NCBI GenBank assembly: GCA_031426735.1
Contig: JASJPK010000029.1
Coordinates: forward strand, 22,114-86,113
Source of the DNA: PFJX01 sp031426735
GTDB taxonomy: Bacteria; Pseudomonadota; Gammaproteobacteria; Burkholderiales; Thiobacillaceae
Length of the DNA stretch: 64,000 nucleotides
Direction: 5' to 3'
Positions 1 through 10,800 of this stretch are shown here, piece by piece. The translations under genes were made by a program, and so were the position numbers. Position 1 is the stretch's first letter. Each line of letters starts with the position of its first letter. The notes beneath the pieces were generated by a model that saw only the letters and a list, made by a program, of their open reading frames with translations, was not told the DNA's origin and searched no databases.

Positions 1-3000
1 GTGTCGGCATCCGGCTCCAACGTCACCATCACCACCAACGCCACGCTGGCCGCTAACGATTACATCGAGATCCGCTACGACGGCAACGCAGTGCGTGATC
101 TGGCAAACAATAAATTTGACCAGGGCACCCTGGTCATCGGCGGCTCCGGCGTCAATACGATTGATTTAAGCGAACTGAACTGGAGTGGTTCGAGCGTCAT
201 TTGGCCGATCACGATTCGTTCCAACGGCGGCAACGACATCATTACCGGCAGCAACAGCAATGATCTGATCAACGGCGGCGGCGGTTCCGATACCCTCAAC
301 GGTCATTGGGGCGCGGACAGCATCAATCTTTCCGAGCCGTTGGCCTCGCGGGCCAGCGACACCGTGATGGTCATGACGGATGGCGGCGACAGCAGCGGCA
401 GCAAGATCGTGAACTGGGACACCGTGCGTCACTTCGATGTCTCCGGCACCACCAATAACGACAAGCTCAGCCTGGCTTCCAACACCATTGCCGCTGACGC
501 CAGCCATGTCGATGGCACGGACGTCGGCGCGTTGGCGAAACACAGTGTTGCCAGCGGCATCCTCACCTTCGAAAACGCCAGCGGCACGGCCATCGCCATT
601 AACGATGCCAACCTGCAAAACGCCATCGACTATCTGGAAACCAACCTCACCACGCTGGGTGCAGCACTGGCCTTCGGGGCGGATACGGATGGCGATGGCA
701 GCAATGACAGCTTGTTCGTCTATCAAAAGCTTCAAGACTCAGGTTCTAACGATTACGACAGCGATGTGCTGATCGAACTGGAAGGCGTCAATGGCGTCAC
801 GCTGGGCACGACAGCGGGGCAGAACGTGGTTCAACTCGTCGATACCCAGGGCCCGTCCCCCATCGATGCCGATTTCACCCTCGTTGCTAATGCCGTCTTC
901 CATCTGGCATTCAACGAGAACGTGCTGGTCACCAATACGGCGGGAATCACGCTGACCAAGAATGGTGCCGGCGCCAATATCGTCACCGGCGTATCCGCCA
1001 GCGCTAACGTCCTCGACGTACAAACCAATGCCACCTTGGCGGCAACGGACTATGTGCTGTTGTCCTACGACGGCGCCACCGGCACGGTGCAGGATGCCAT
1101 CGGCAACAAAGCGGGCGACTTCCTGCCTGGTGTGGCGATTGGCGGCACGGGTAATACAACCATCGACTTGAGCACCAAGTCGCCCCTGGCCGACGGTTCC
1201 GGTTATGGGCTTTACGACCCGGATGGCGGCAACGACACGTTGATCGGTACTACAGGAAGTGACGATCTGGAAGGTGGTATCGGCAACGACAGCCTTAGCG
1301 GTAACGCCGGCGACGACGATATACGTGGCGGCACCGGTGCGGACAGTCTGAACGGTGGCGCGGGGGCGGATAACTACCGTTTTGAGCAAGGCGACTCCAC
1401 GCCAGTGGTATTCGCCGATGGTGACAGCAACGGCCTGGATGACGGCGACACCTTCAGCTTTACCGGTGGCGCGGATGTCATCGCGGGCAGCGGTTTCACC
1501 GTAACCGGCCCGAATGGCGACCGTATCGAGCTTGACTCAGGAATCCCCAACCAGAGTCTGATGGTCATGGCAGGCGACATACCCAACAACGGTATGGTCG
1601 TTGATCAAAGCTATACACGGGCACGCGGCGACTACAACAGTGGCACCGGCATCTTCACGCTGAACGCGGCCAGTGGTGCCGACATACTTGCGCTCTATGA
1701 CGGTAACGGCGCGGTCGGCGCGGTCAGTCAGACGGCTATCGTCATGCAGGGCGTCAGTTACAACGATTTGCAGACCGATGGTTATGGCCATGCCTGGCTT
1801 GCCAGCAACGCGGCGAGTCCTGTCATCGTCAGCAACGGCGGCGGCGCAACGGCAAACCTGAACGTGGCGGAAAACACCACTTACGTCGCCACGGTAATCG
1901 CCAGCGACGCCGACGGCAACGCACTCAACTACAGTATCAACGGCGGCTCCGACGCGGCCATGTTCGGCATCAATTCAACAACCGGCGCGCTTTCCTTCAT
2001 CAATGCGCCTAACTTTGAATCCCCCACCGATAGCGGCGGCAACAACGTCTACGACGTCATGGTCCAGGTCAGCGACGGCATCTTCAGCGACAGCCAGGCC
2101 ATCGCGGTGACGGTGACGGACATCAATGAAAACGCGCCCCCCGCAACGCTCGTTCTGGGCACTGGCGCATCCAGTCTCTCCCTCATCAATCCCGCGGTAC
2201 TGGATGGCAAGGTTTATTACTACGTGGATCGCTCGGGTGATGGCACCAACGCCGGTGACGACTACTTCTACCATTTCGAATTGGATCAACTGTTCAACGG
2301 CGGCAACGACACGGTGGATACCCAGCCAGCCGGCGCCGTCGCGGGTGTGGATGATGCAAGAACCTACCTCTCCGGCGACTACACCGTGGTCTTGCCTACC
2401 CAAACCGAATTGCATGCACTGTTCGCAGTCCAAGGCTCGCCGAATGGATGGATCAATGGCCTCTATCTGTCCTCCACCCTGCAATCCCCCGGATTCCATT
2501 ACCGTGAAAACACCAATGGCGGTGCCGGACTGGCGGCGGATACCGCCGGCAATTCGCTGGCGGTGCAGATACTGTTAGGCGGCAGCGTCGATATCACCCC
2601 ACCGCAGTTCCAGAACGCCAGCATTCAGGGTGCCACCCTGGTGCTTACGTATAGCGAGGTACTGGACACCGCCAATCTCATGTCGCGCATCGGCAATACC
2701 GTCGAGGTCAGAGTCAATGGTGAGGTACGGACCTTTGGCGACATGATAGGCAGTAACAACAGCGTAATCCTGACTCTGTCCAGTCCAGTAACCAACACCG
2801 ACATTGTCACGGTAAGTTACACCGACCCGACCTTGGGTGACGATGCCAACGCCATGCAGGACATTGCGGGTAATGACGCACCCAGTCTGAGCCCCACCCT
2901 GGTGACCAACATCAGCACCGGCAGCGACGTCACTCCGCCTTTCCCGGTCGGCGCCTCCTTCGTGGCGGGCACCAATGTCTACACGGCGGTTTTCAGCGAA

Positions 3001-6000
3001 GCCATGCAAGTGGGCACCGGCACGGTGCCGACCCTGCTGCTGAACGGCACCACACCGATCACGGTCACCGCCAACCCGGTCGCTTCCGGCAATTCCATTT
3101 CAGTCACCACGGGCACCACCTTCAGCGCCACTGACTATGTCATGGTGAGCTGCAGCGGCGGCAGCCTTTTCAAGGATCTCGCGGGCAACTCGGTGATCCC
3201 GGGGACCCGTTTCGTCGGCGGCGATGGCGACAACACCATCAATGCCTTCGACTTCAACATCGCGCAATGGCCGGTAACCCTGCTGGGCAACGGTGGTAGC
3301 GACACCCTCACCGGTACCGGTGGCAATGACACGCTGGTCGGGGGCGATGGCGCCGACATCCTTGTCGGCGGTTGGGGACAAGACACCCTCGTCCTGACCG
3401 AATCGACGCCAACCAGCGATACCGTCCTTCCAATGCATGATGGCGATAGCGGCAGCCAGGTTTATTTCTATGACACCGTGCTTGGCTTCGATGTCTCCCA
3501 TGCGGCTGGCGTCAACAACGACCAGCTCAACCTGCCGTCCGGCCATATCGCCGCTGACGTAAGCCATGCGAATGGCGCCGATGTCGGCAGCCTGGCGCAG
3601 CACAGCATCACGGGCGGCATCCTCACCTTCGAGAATGCCAGCGGCAACGCCATTCTGATCGACGCCGGCAATCTCGACGCTGCAACGGCCTACCTGGAGT
3701 TGAACCTGGCTACCCCCGGCCAGGCCCTGGCCTTCCAGGCGGACACCGACAGCAGTGGCACCGCGGATAGCCTGTTCGTGTTCCAAGATCAGGGCGGATC
3801 GGATCTCGACAATGACGTCATGATCAAGCTGGCGGGTTTGACTGGCGTCAGCTTGGCCACGACTGCCGGCCAGAACGTGGTCCGGATCGTCGATACCAGC
3901 GGCCCTTCGCCTCATGCAGCTGCGCTTACCGCCAACGGCCTCACCATCGATTTCAACGAAACCGTCGCCAGCGTCGACTTTGCCGGGCTGACCTTTCAGA
4001 AAGGCAATGGCACCACACTCAGTGCAATGACGCCGAATGCATTGCCGAGCATCTCCGGCAATAGCGTCACGGTCTCTACCAATACCAGCATTGGCGCCAA
4101 CGACTACGTGCTGGTCACGGTCAGCGATGTCGCCCACCAAAGTGCGATGGACAGCTTTGGCAACAGCGCCACTCTGCTTGATAGCGATAGCGGCGCGTTC
4201 GCCGGCAGCGGTGGGGCAAACGTCAACCTCTCCGGCTTGACAGGCCAGTTCTTCCTGGAAGGTGGTGCCGGCAACGACACCCTTACGACCAACAACAACG
4301 GGGACGACCTCTGGGGCAACGCGGGCGACGATATCCTGTTTGGCGGCAGCGGCGACGGCGATATTGCGGGCGGCACCGGCGCGGACAGCATGAATGGCGG
4401 CGCAGGCGCAGAACAATATGAGTTCACTCAGGGCGATTCCACCCCGGTGACATTCAATTCAGGCGCCGGAACCTACACCTTTACCGGTGGGGCGGATGTC
4501 ATCAGTGGCGGCTTCAACGTTGCTGCGACCAACCTCAATGTCAATATGTCCAACGACACCGGTGACCGCATCCATCTGCGTTCGGACATGCCCGGCAACG
4601 GCATGTCATCCATGGCCAACCCGGGCGACGGAACGGTTACCGACCAGCACTACTTCCTGGAGCGCGGCAATTACAGCGCGGGTGTATTCACCAACAACGT
4701 CACGGGTGCCGACACCCTGGTGGTCTACGACGGAGATAGCGCGACGGGCGGGGTCAGCCAGACTGCATTGGTCGTGCAAGGCGTAGACCCGACGCAACTG
4801 ACTACCACCAACTGGGGAAACATCTATTACAGCGGTAGCGGCGACACCAGCGCGCCCATCAGTACCGGCGCCAGCTTTACCAACACTGCCAATTCCGTCA
4901 TTACGATGACATTTGACGAGGCGGTGACTGCCAGTGGCCTCAACGGAGTCAGCTTCAGCCTGAATCCCTCCGATGCAAATGGATGGCAAGGCACGCCGCT
5001 CGCCATTACCGGCTTCAGCGGTCCGGGTACAAGCACGGTGAGTTTCACCACCAACGCAACCTTGTCCAGTACGGATGTGGTGCGCATGCGCTATGACGCT
5101 GGGCCGGGCGATTTGCGCGATTTGTCAAACAATGCCGTGCCTTCCGGTGAAATCTGGTTTGGCGGCTCCGGCGACAACAACATCGACCTGGATTGGTACT
5201 GGACCGGCTACCCGGTGGCGTTGCGCGGTAACGGCGGCGCGGACCATCTGGTCGGTACGGATGGCAATGACGTGCTCATCGATGGCGGTGGGTCCGATAT
5301 CTTGCTGGGCAGTTTCGGCGCCGACATCATCCGTTTGGTTGAGAACGGCAGCGACAAGCCTTATGCCAGGGATGTGGTGAAGATCGAATTGGGCGAGAGC
5401 CCGTCTATGGGCGTTGCGGTTGGAAACGCAGCCGGAGTCGACTTCGACGTCGTGCTGGGTTCGTTGACTTCACCCACGGGAACCGGTTTCGACATCGCTT
5501 CCGCCACGGTTGCCAACCATGATGTGCTCGATCTGCCATCCAATGTCATCGCCGCTGACGTTGCGCATGTCGATGGCGTCGACTCGGGCGTGCTGGCCAA
5601 GCACAGCATCAGCAACGGCATTCTCACCTTCGAGAATGACGCCAACGTGGCCACGCTGATTGACATGAGCAACGCGGCAGACGCGATCAATTATCTGGAA
5701 ACGAATGTCACCAACCACAGCACGGTCGGATTCGAGATCGATACGGACGGCGATGGCAGTGTGGATTCGCTGATCGTGTTCCAGGATTCAGGCACGATCC
5801 CTCTGTTTGGGAATGTATCGACGCCCGATGTCGCAGTGGCTCTTGCCGGCATCACGGCTGCCACGTTGGGTACGACCGCTGCCGCGAACGTGGTGCAGAT
5901 CCAGGATACGCAAGCACCCGAGCCAGTCGGTGTGGCGCTGTCCAACGATGGCTTCGATCTCAATTTCACCGAAAATGTCTTTGCCACGACCAGCGTCGCG

Positions 6001-7587
6001 TTGTCGATGTTGAAAAATGGCGTTACCACGATGACCATCACCAGCGTGACCGGCAACGGCACGGATGCGCTGCAGATCAATACCAATCAGACTTTGCTGG
6101 ACACGGATTGGGTGTTGATGGACTACAACGGATCGGACACTACCAATGGCGTTCGCGATGCTGCCAACAACGTGCTGCTGGATGACAGCGAGCCGGGTTC
6201 AGGTGGTTTTGCCGAAGGCGGTAGCGGCAATAACACCATCGATCTTTCTGCCAAGGTGGACGGCACCTACTACGACATCAATGGCAACGCGGGCGACGAT
6301 ACGTTGGTCGGCGGTGCGGGGGGCGACTGGATTAACGGTGGTGCCGGCGCCGATACCCTGACTGGCAGCGGTGGCGGCGACGAGTTCAAACTCGACCAAG
6401 GCGATTCACCCGAGGTCACCGGCAAGGTCCTGGGCGTCGATGGGGTGCTCAACACCGGCGACACCTTCAGTTTCGCCAATGGCGTCGACCGCATCACCGA
6501 TCTATCCAGCGACGAGGGCATTGAACTTGGCGTGTCCCTGTCGGATTTGTTCGGTAATTCGGGCGCACCCAGCTATATGGGCAATGTGCCTGCCAACGGT
6601 CTTGCCACCGACCAGGGTTATTTCGCGGTGCAGGGCAATTACGTCGCAGGAACCTTCACCGTGAACTCCTCGACAGGCAGCGATACCCTGATCGTCTGGG
6701 ACGGCGACTCCAGCAACATGGTGACCCAGACCGGCATCGTGCTTTCCGGTGTCCAGGCTACAGATCTGCAGTTGGGCGGCAGCTTCATCGGCTTGATGGC
6801 CACATCCGGCTTATCCAACGGAAACGACATCTATGCGCTGCCGGCGCCCGGCGTTATCGGCCAGACTGTCGATGGCCTGGGCGGCGCCGATACCTTGGCA
6901 CTCGCTTTCTTGCCTGACACGATCATGTTTGATGGCGATGGCTTGTACTTCGGGGAAAACATCGACTCCCTCAGCATTACTCCCACTTCGATGGTGTTCT
7001 CGCTGGAGAAACAGGTTGATACCAGCTACCTCCTGAGCGGCATGCATGATGTTCAGGCACAGCAGCCAGTGACCGACTACGACATCACCCTGCAAAACTT
7101 CGAAAGCCTGCATTTCGACGATGGCACGAATGGGCTGGACATCAATCTCGCCAGCGACATCGGCGTGGTCGCGGCGAGCCAGGCGGTCAACGGCGTATTG
7201 GACGGCAACACGCTGGCCGGGAATTACCTGTTCGCCAGCTACGAGGTAGGTGCGGGCGTCAGCCAGGTCATCGGTGGTGCTGCCATGGCGGATACGGCAG
7301 GCCTGTTCTTCGATGTCAGTTCTGGCGCAATTGAGATGATCAAGGATGATAGCGTGATCAACCAGCCGGTCTGGCGCTTCATGGAGGGCGCCAACGAAGT
7401 GTTCAACCTGACCGAGGTCGGCAGCGACTGGTCAGTCGACTATGCATTCAATGGCGCGGGCAGCGATGTCGCGCTAAGCAATGTCGAGTATGTGACGGTC
7501 ACCAACTCGATCAATGATGCCACCTTGCTCAGAATGGGCTTTGCCACCACTGAACCGCTAGTCATTGAACCGCTGCTCATCGTCTGA
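1..7587 (+). CDS. Giant RTX/Ig-like repeat protein, 5' end outside window
   Basis: The frame is open from base 1, so the GTG there is probably internal and the gene starts upstream. 2528 residues are visible. The layout is periodic: an SwmB-like Ig-type domain ending in a D-x-x-G-N motif, a short run of GGxGxDxLxG calcium-binding nonapeptides, then one of two alternating domains. Domain B (about residues 119-280, 1139-1299, 1790-1973) contains IAADxSHxxGxDxGxLAxHS and ILTFEN. Domain C (about 461-592, 1474-1600, 2129-2258) starts with QGDS and contains a DxLxxxDGxS stretch. A cadherin-like domain (about 612-715, ending VTDINEN) and an unrecognised domain interrupt the first unit. The C-terminus (EPLLIV) lacks the export cassette found on the other RTX proteins here. 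The likely role is a secreted or surface adhesin; this is inferred from domain type only. Confidence 0.85.
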   Translation: MSASGSNVTITTNATLAANDYIEIRYDGNAVRDLANNKFDQGTLVIGGSGVNTIDLSELNWSGSSVIWPITIRSNGGNDIITGSNSNDLINGGGGSDTLNGHWGADSINLSEPLASRASDTVMVMTDGGDSSGSKIVNWDTVRHFDVSGTTNNDKLSLASNTIAADASHVDGTDVGALAKHSVASGILTFENASGTAIAINDANLQNAIDYLETNLTTLGAALAFGADTDGDGSNDSLFVYQKLQDSGSNDYDSDVLIELEGVNGVTLGTTAGQNVVQLVDTQGPSPIDADFTLVANAVFHLAFNENVLVTNTAGITLTKNGAGANIVTGVSASANVLDVQTNATLAATDYVLLSYDGATGTVQDAIGNKAGDFLPGVAIGGTGNTTIDLSTKSPLADGSGYGLYDPDGGNDTLIGTTGSDDLEGGIGNDSLSGNAGDDDIRGGTGADSLNGGAGADNYRFEQGDSTPVVFADGDSNGLDDGDTFSFTGGADVIAGSGFTVTGPNGDRIELDSGIPNQSLMVMAGDIPNNGMVVDQSYTRARGDYNSGTGIFTLNAASGADILALYDGNGAVGAVSQTAIVMQGVSYNDLQTDGYGHAWLASNAASPVIVSNGGGATANLNVAENTTYVATVIASDADGNALNYSINGGSDAAMFGINSTTGALSFINAPNFESPTDSGGNNVYDVMVQVSDGIFSDSQAIAVTVTDINENAPPATLVLGTGASSLSLINPAVLDGKVYYYVDRSGDGTNAGDDYFYHFELDQLFNGGNDTVDTQPAGAVAGVDDARTYLSGDYTVVLPTQTELHALFAVQGSPNGWINGLYLSSTLQSPGFHYRENTNGGAGLAADTAGNSLAVQILLGGSVDITPPQFQNASIQGATLVLTYSEVLDTANLMSRIGNTVEVRVNGEVRTFGDMIGSNNSVILTLSSPVTNTDIVTVSYTDPTLGDDANAMQDIAGNDAPSLSPTLVTNISTGSDVTPPFPVGASFVAGTNVYTAVFSEAMQVGTGTVPTLLLNGTTPITVTANPVASGNSISVTTGTTFSATDYVMVSCSGGSLFKDLAGNSVIPGTRFVGGDGDNTINAFDFNIAQWPVTLLGNGGSDTLTGTGGNDTLVGGDGADILVGGWGQDTLVLTESTPTSDTVLPMHDGDSGSQVYFYDTVLGFDVSHAAGVNNDQLNLPSGHIAADVSHANGADVGSLAQHSITGGILTFENASGNAILIDAGNLDAATAYLELNLATPGQALAFQADTDSSGTADSLFVFQDQGGSDLDNDVMIKLAGLTGVSLATTAGQNVVRIVDTSGPSPHAAALTANGLTIDFNETVASVDFAGLTFQKGNGTTLSAMTPNALPSISGNSVTVSTNTSIGANDYVLVTVSDVAHQSAMDSFGNSATLLDSDSGAFAGSGGANVNLSGLTGQFFLEGGAGNDTLTTNNNGDDLWGNAGDDILFGGSGDGDIAGGTGADSMNGGAGAEQYEFTQGDSTPVTFNSGAGTYTFTGGADVISGGFNVAATNLNVNMSNDTGDRIHLRSDMPGNGMSSMANPGDGTVTDQHYFLERGNYSAGVFTNNVTGADTLVVYDGDSATGGVSQTALVVQGVDPTQLTTTNWGNIYYSGSGDTSAPISTGASFTNTANSVITMTFDEAVTASGLNGVSFSLNPSDANGWQGTPLAITGFSGPGTSTVSFTTNATLSSTDVVRMRYDAGPGDLRDLSNNAVPSGEIWFGGSGDNNIDLDWYWTGYPVALRGNGGADHLVGTDGNDVLIDGGGSDILLGSFGADIIRLVENGSDKPYARDVVKIELGESPSMGVAVGNAAGVDFDVVLGSLTSPTGTGFDIASATVANHDVLDLPSNVIAADVAHVDGVDSGVLAKHSISNGILTFENDANVATLIDMSNAADAINYLETNVTNHSTVGFEIDTDGDGSVDSLIVFQDSGTIPLFGNVSTPDVAVALAGITAATLGTTAAANVVQIQDTQAPEPVGVALSNDGFDLNFTENVFATTSVALSMLKNGVTTMTITSVTGNGTDALQINTNQTLLDTDWVLMDYNGSDTTNGVRDAANNVLLDDSEPGSGGFAEGGSGNNTIDLSAKVDGTYYDINGNAGDDTLVGGAGGDWINGGAGADTLTGSGGGDEFKLDQGDSPEVTGKVLGVDGVLNTGDTFSFANGVDRITDLSSDEGIELGVSLSDLFGNSGAPSYMGNVPANGLATDQGYFAVQGNYVAGTFTVNSSTGSDTLIVWDGDSSNMVTQTGIVLSGVQATDLQLGGSFIGLMATSGLSNGNDIYALPAPGVIGQTVDGLGGADTLALAFLPDTIMFDGDGLYFGENIDSLSITPTSMVFSLEKQVDTSYLLSGMHDVQAQQPVTDYDITLQNFESLHFDDGTNGLDINLASDIGVVAASQAVNGVLDGNTLAGNYLFASYEVGAGVSQVIGGAAMADTAGLFFDVSSGAIEMIKDDSVINQPVWRFMEGANEVFNLTEVGSDWSVDYAFNGAGSDVALSNVEYVTVTNSINDATLLRMGFATTEPLVIEPLLIV

Positions 7588-7604
7588 CCCTGCGTCTGCA
7601 CCGG

Positions 7605-7630
7605 ACGGCGCCTGTTGAAGCAGGCGCCGT
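7605..7630 (+). terminator. Perfect hairpin just after the giant gene
   Basis: A 10-bp perfect stem (ACGGCGCCTG at 7605-7614, complement at 7621-7630) with a 6-base loop begins 17 bases after the TGA. No T-run follows, so it may act as a transcription end or 3' stabiliser rather than a classic intrinsic terminator. Confidence 0.4.
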
Positions 7631-7643
7631 CACGATGCCCTGG

Positions 7644-7703
7644 CAATCGCGCCTTGGAAGGCGCTCCTACACCCCCGTAGGAGCGGCGTCCACGCCGAGA
7701 TTG
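7644..7703. repeat. REP-like palindrome, imperfect pair
   Basis: 7644-7670 is a copy of the 27-base element CAATCGCGCC...CTCCTAC. It faces a diverged inverted partner at 7677-7703 that begins GTAGGAGCGGCGTCC. The same element recurs at 7731, 43543, 54410 and 60360. Confidence 0.75.
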
Positions 7704-7730
7704 AGCAGGGATGTTTCACGATGCCCCGAG

Positions 7731-7790
7731 CAATCGCGCCTTGGAAGGCGCTCCTACCCCCCCGTAGGAGCGCCTTCCAAGGCGCGATTG
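7731..7790. repeat. REP-like palindrome, perfect inverted pair
   Basis: The 27-base unit at 7731-7757 is exactly inverted at 7764-7790 with a 6-base C-rich loop, so the transcript would form a very stable hairpin. It lies about 80 bases before the next start codon. Confidence 0.85.
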
Positions 7791-7871
7791 AGCTGGACAA
7801 CGACGTCAACCGCAACCGGATTCCGCGGGATGACCGGTAAACTTGAGTTTTTCGCTTGAGAGCGAGCACGT

Positions 7872-10800
7872 ATGCCTCTAGAAAACTCGTCCCCCACACT
7901 CCTTTCCGGCGGAACGCTGGATGCCACCTTTGCGGGGGATGGCACACAAAGCATCAATCTCGGCATTGCCTACGCGGCGGCGGAAGCCATCGCGATTCAA
8001 CCCGATGGCAAATACGTCGTGGCCGGTTGGAGCGTATTCGCCAGTAACAAATTAACGCTGCTGCGACTCAACGCCGATGGCAGCATCGATACCACTTTTG
8101 CCTGGGATGGCCAGCAATATCTCCCGAGTAGTAAGGCCCACGATGTGGCGATTCAGGCCGATGGCAAAATCGTTGCCGTTGGCGAGACCGGATCCGACTT
8201 CATCGTGGCGCGCTTCGATGCAAATGGAGCGCCCGATGTCACGTTTTCCGATGATGGCATCCAGGTAGCATCGCTGTCGGAGTCCATCGATGTCGCCAAT
8301 TCCGTCGCCATTCAGCCCGATGGCCGCATTCTGATCGCCGGCAGAAGTGAAAACAGCTATGCGCTGCTTCGCTACGCCACGGATGGCACTCTTGACTCGT
8401 CTTTCGCCCAGGCTGGCGCTTTCACCGGATCTTTCGACAACAACACATCCCTCGTCAACGAGATGGCATTGCAGGAAGACGGCAAGATCGTCGTTGCCGG
8501 CTACGGCTGGAGTGGCAGCAGTTGGGACCTGGCTGTCGCGCGGCATACCGCGTCGGGCGCGCTGGACAGCAGTTTCAGCGGCGATGGCAAGTTGCTGATC
8601 AGCCTCGATCCCACCAGCTCTCTGGAGGCCATCAACGCCATCGCGATCCAGGCCGACGGCAAGATCCTGTTGGCCGGCAATACGCCGGGTAGCGGCGGAG
8701 ACAACTTGCAGGATGCCGTGCTGATCCGGCTCAATGCCGATGGCTCGTTCGACACCGGTTTCGGCGGCGGCGATGGCATCGTCACGTTGAACACGAGTGC
8801 CAGGGACGACTTCAACAGCGTCACGATCCAGGCCGATGGCAAGATCATCGCCGCCGGCAACGATCAGACCGGATACGGTAACGCGCTGATCGCGCGCTAC
8901 AACGCCGATGGTTCGCCGGACACCGCGTTCGCCAACGGTGGCGTGTTCTCGACCCTGTTCGACAGCGGCACATCGACAATACTTGATCTCGACTTCGCCC
9001 CCAACGGCCAGGTTGTCGCGGTCGGCAGCAGCTATACCGGCACCTACGATTTCGGCATCCTGCGCCTTGCCAGCGGAGTCGTCGATCAGACTGCCCGCGC
9101 GGGTGATGCCTTCAACTACGTCGTGCCATCGAATGCTTTCCATGATGCGGACGGCGATGCGCTGACCTATGCCGCCGGCCTTGCCGATGGCGGCCCGTTG
9201 CCGAGCTGGCTCGCCTTCGATGCCGTAACCGGTACCTTCTCGGGCACCCCCACCGATGCGGATTTCGGCACGCTGCACTTGGCCGTGCAGGCCAGCGACG
9301 GTGTGGCTGCCGCCGCCGCGGCTGTGCAGCTGGAAGTCAGCACCGATTTCATCGAGGCGCTGCGCAGTCCCGATCACGCACGCTGGAACGACACCGTGGC
9401 GAACGGCACTCCGGGCAGCGTGCTCACGTTCAGCTTCATGGACGCCGGACCGTCCTATGCGTTGGACAGCGAAAGAAACACTTTCGCGCCGATGAACGCG
9501 ACGCAAGAGTCCGCCGTGCGCGACGTGCTGCGGCTCTATCAGGAGATCGCGGGGTTGACCTTCGTCGAAGTGGCCGACGGCGGCGAGGGCGGCCAATTGC
9601 GCTTCGGAAACTATCTGAATGGCGATGGCTATTCCGGCTATGCCTACTACCCTTCGCCGAACCAGGCCGGCGGCGACGTCTGGATCAATCGCGCCGAGGT
9701 GGACTACGCCTCACCGGCAGCCGGCAACGCCGCCTATTGGGTATTGCTGCACGAAATCGGCCACGCGCTGGGCTTCAAGCATCCCGGTCTCTACAACGGC
9801 GACGCCGGACCTTATCTGGCAGCGTCGGTCGACACCAATCAATACACGGTGATGTCCTACAACAACCACGGCGAAGCCGCCTCCACCGGCAACTTCGTTC
9901 GTAGTCCGATGCTCTACGACATCGCCACGATCCAGTTCCTCTATGGCGCCAACACCGCGACCCGCGTCGGCAACGACAGCTACACCTTAGATCCCACTAC
10001 GCTGGTGTTCGAAACGCTGTGGGACGGCGGCGGCATCGACACCATCGACGCGTCCGGATTCAGCGAAGATTGCGAGATCGATTTGCGCGCCGGCGAGTTC
10101 AGTTCGCTGCGCGGACTCATCCCAGGCTACGGATGGGCTGGGCCGCTCGGCAACGACAACCTCGCCATCGCCTACGGCGTCAGCATCGAAAACGCCGTCG
10201 GCGGCAATGGCGCCGACACTCTGATTGGCAACGCAGCCAACAACATCCTGACCGGGGGTCTCGGCAACGACAGCTATGTCGTCGACAGCCGCGGCGACCG
10301 CGTCATCGAAACCAGCACACAGAGCAGCGAAATCGACAGCGTCCAGGCCACGTTGAGCTGGAACCTGGGCGCCAATCTGGAAAACCTCACCCTGCTCGGC
10401 ACACATCGCTTCAGCGCCAACGGCAACAGCCTCGACAACAGCCTCACCGGCAATGCCGCCGGCAATCTGCTCAATGGCAGCAGCGGCGCAGACACGCTGA
10501 TTGGCGGTGCCGGCAACGACACCTATGTGGTGGACCGCGCCAGCGACGTCATCCAGGAAACCGGCGCCGATGCAGGCGACAGCGTGCGCAGCTGGGTCGA
10601 TTGGACGCTGGGCGACAACCTGGAAAACCTGACGTTGCTCGGCGTCAAACAACTCAGCGGCACCGGCAACAGCCTGAACAACAGCCTGACCGGCAATGGC
10701 AATGCCAATGTGCTGAATGGCGGCGACGGCAACGACAGCCTGTTCGGCGCCTCCGGCAACGACACGCTGACCGGCGGCGCCGGCGGCGATACCTTCGCCT

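Noticed and set aside
166..735. Long antisense reading frames opposite the RTX genes, here and throughout the island
   Set aside because: They mirror the GC-rich, repetitive coding strand, show the same Ala/Gly/Val-rich translation everywhere, and have no recognisable domain.
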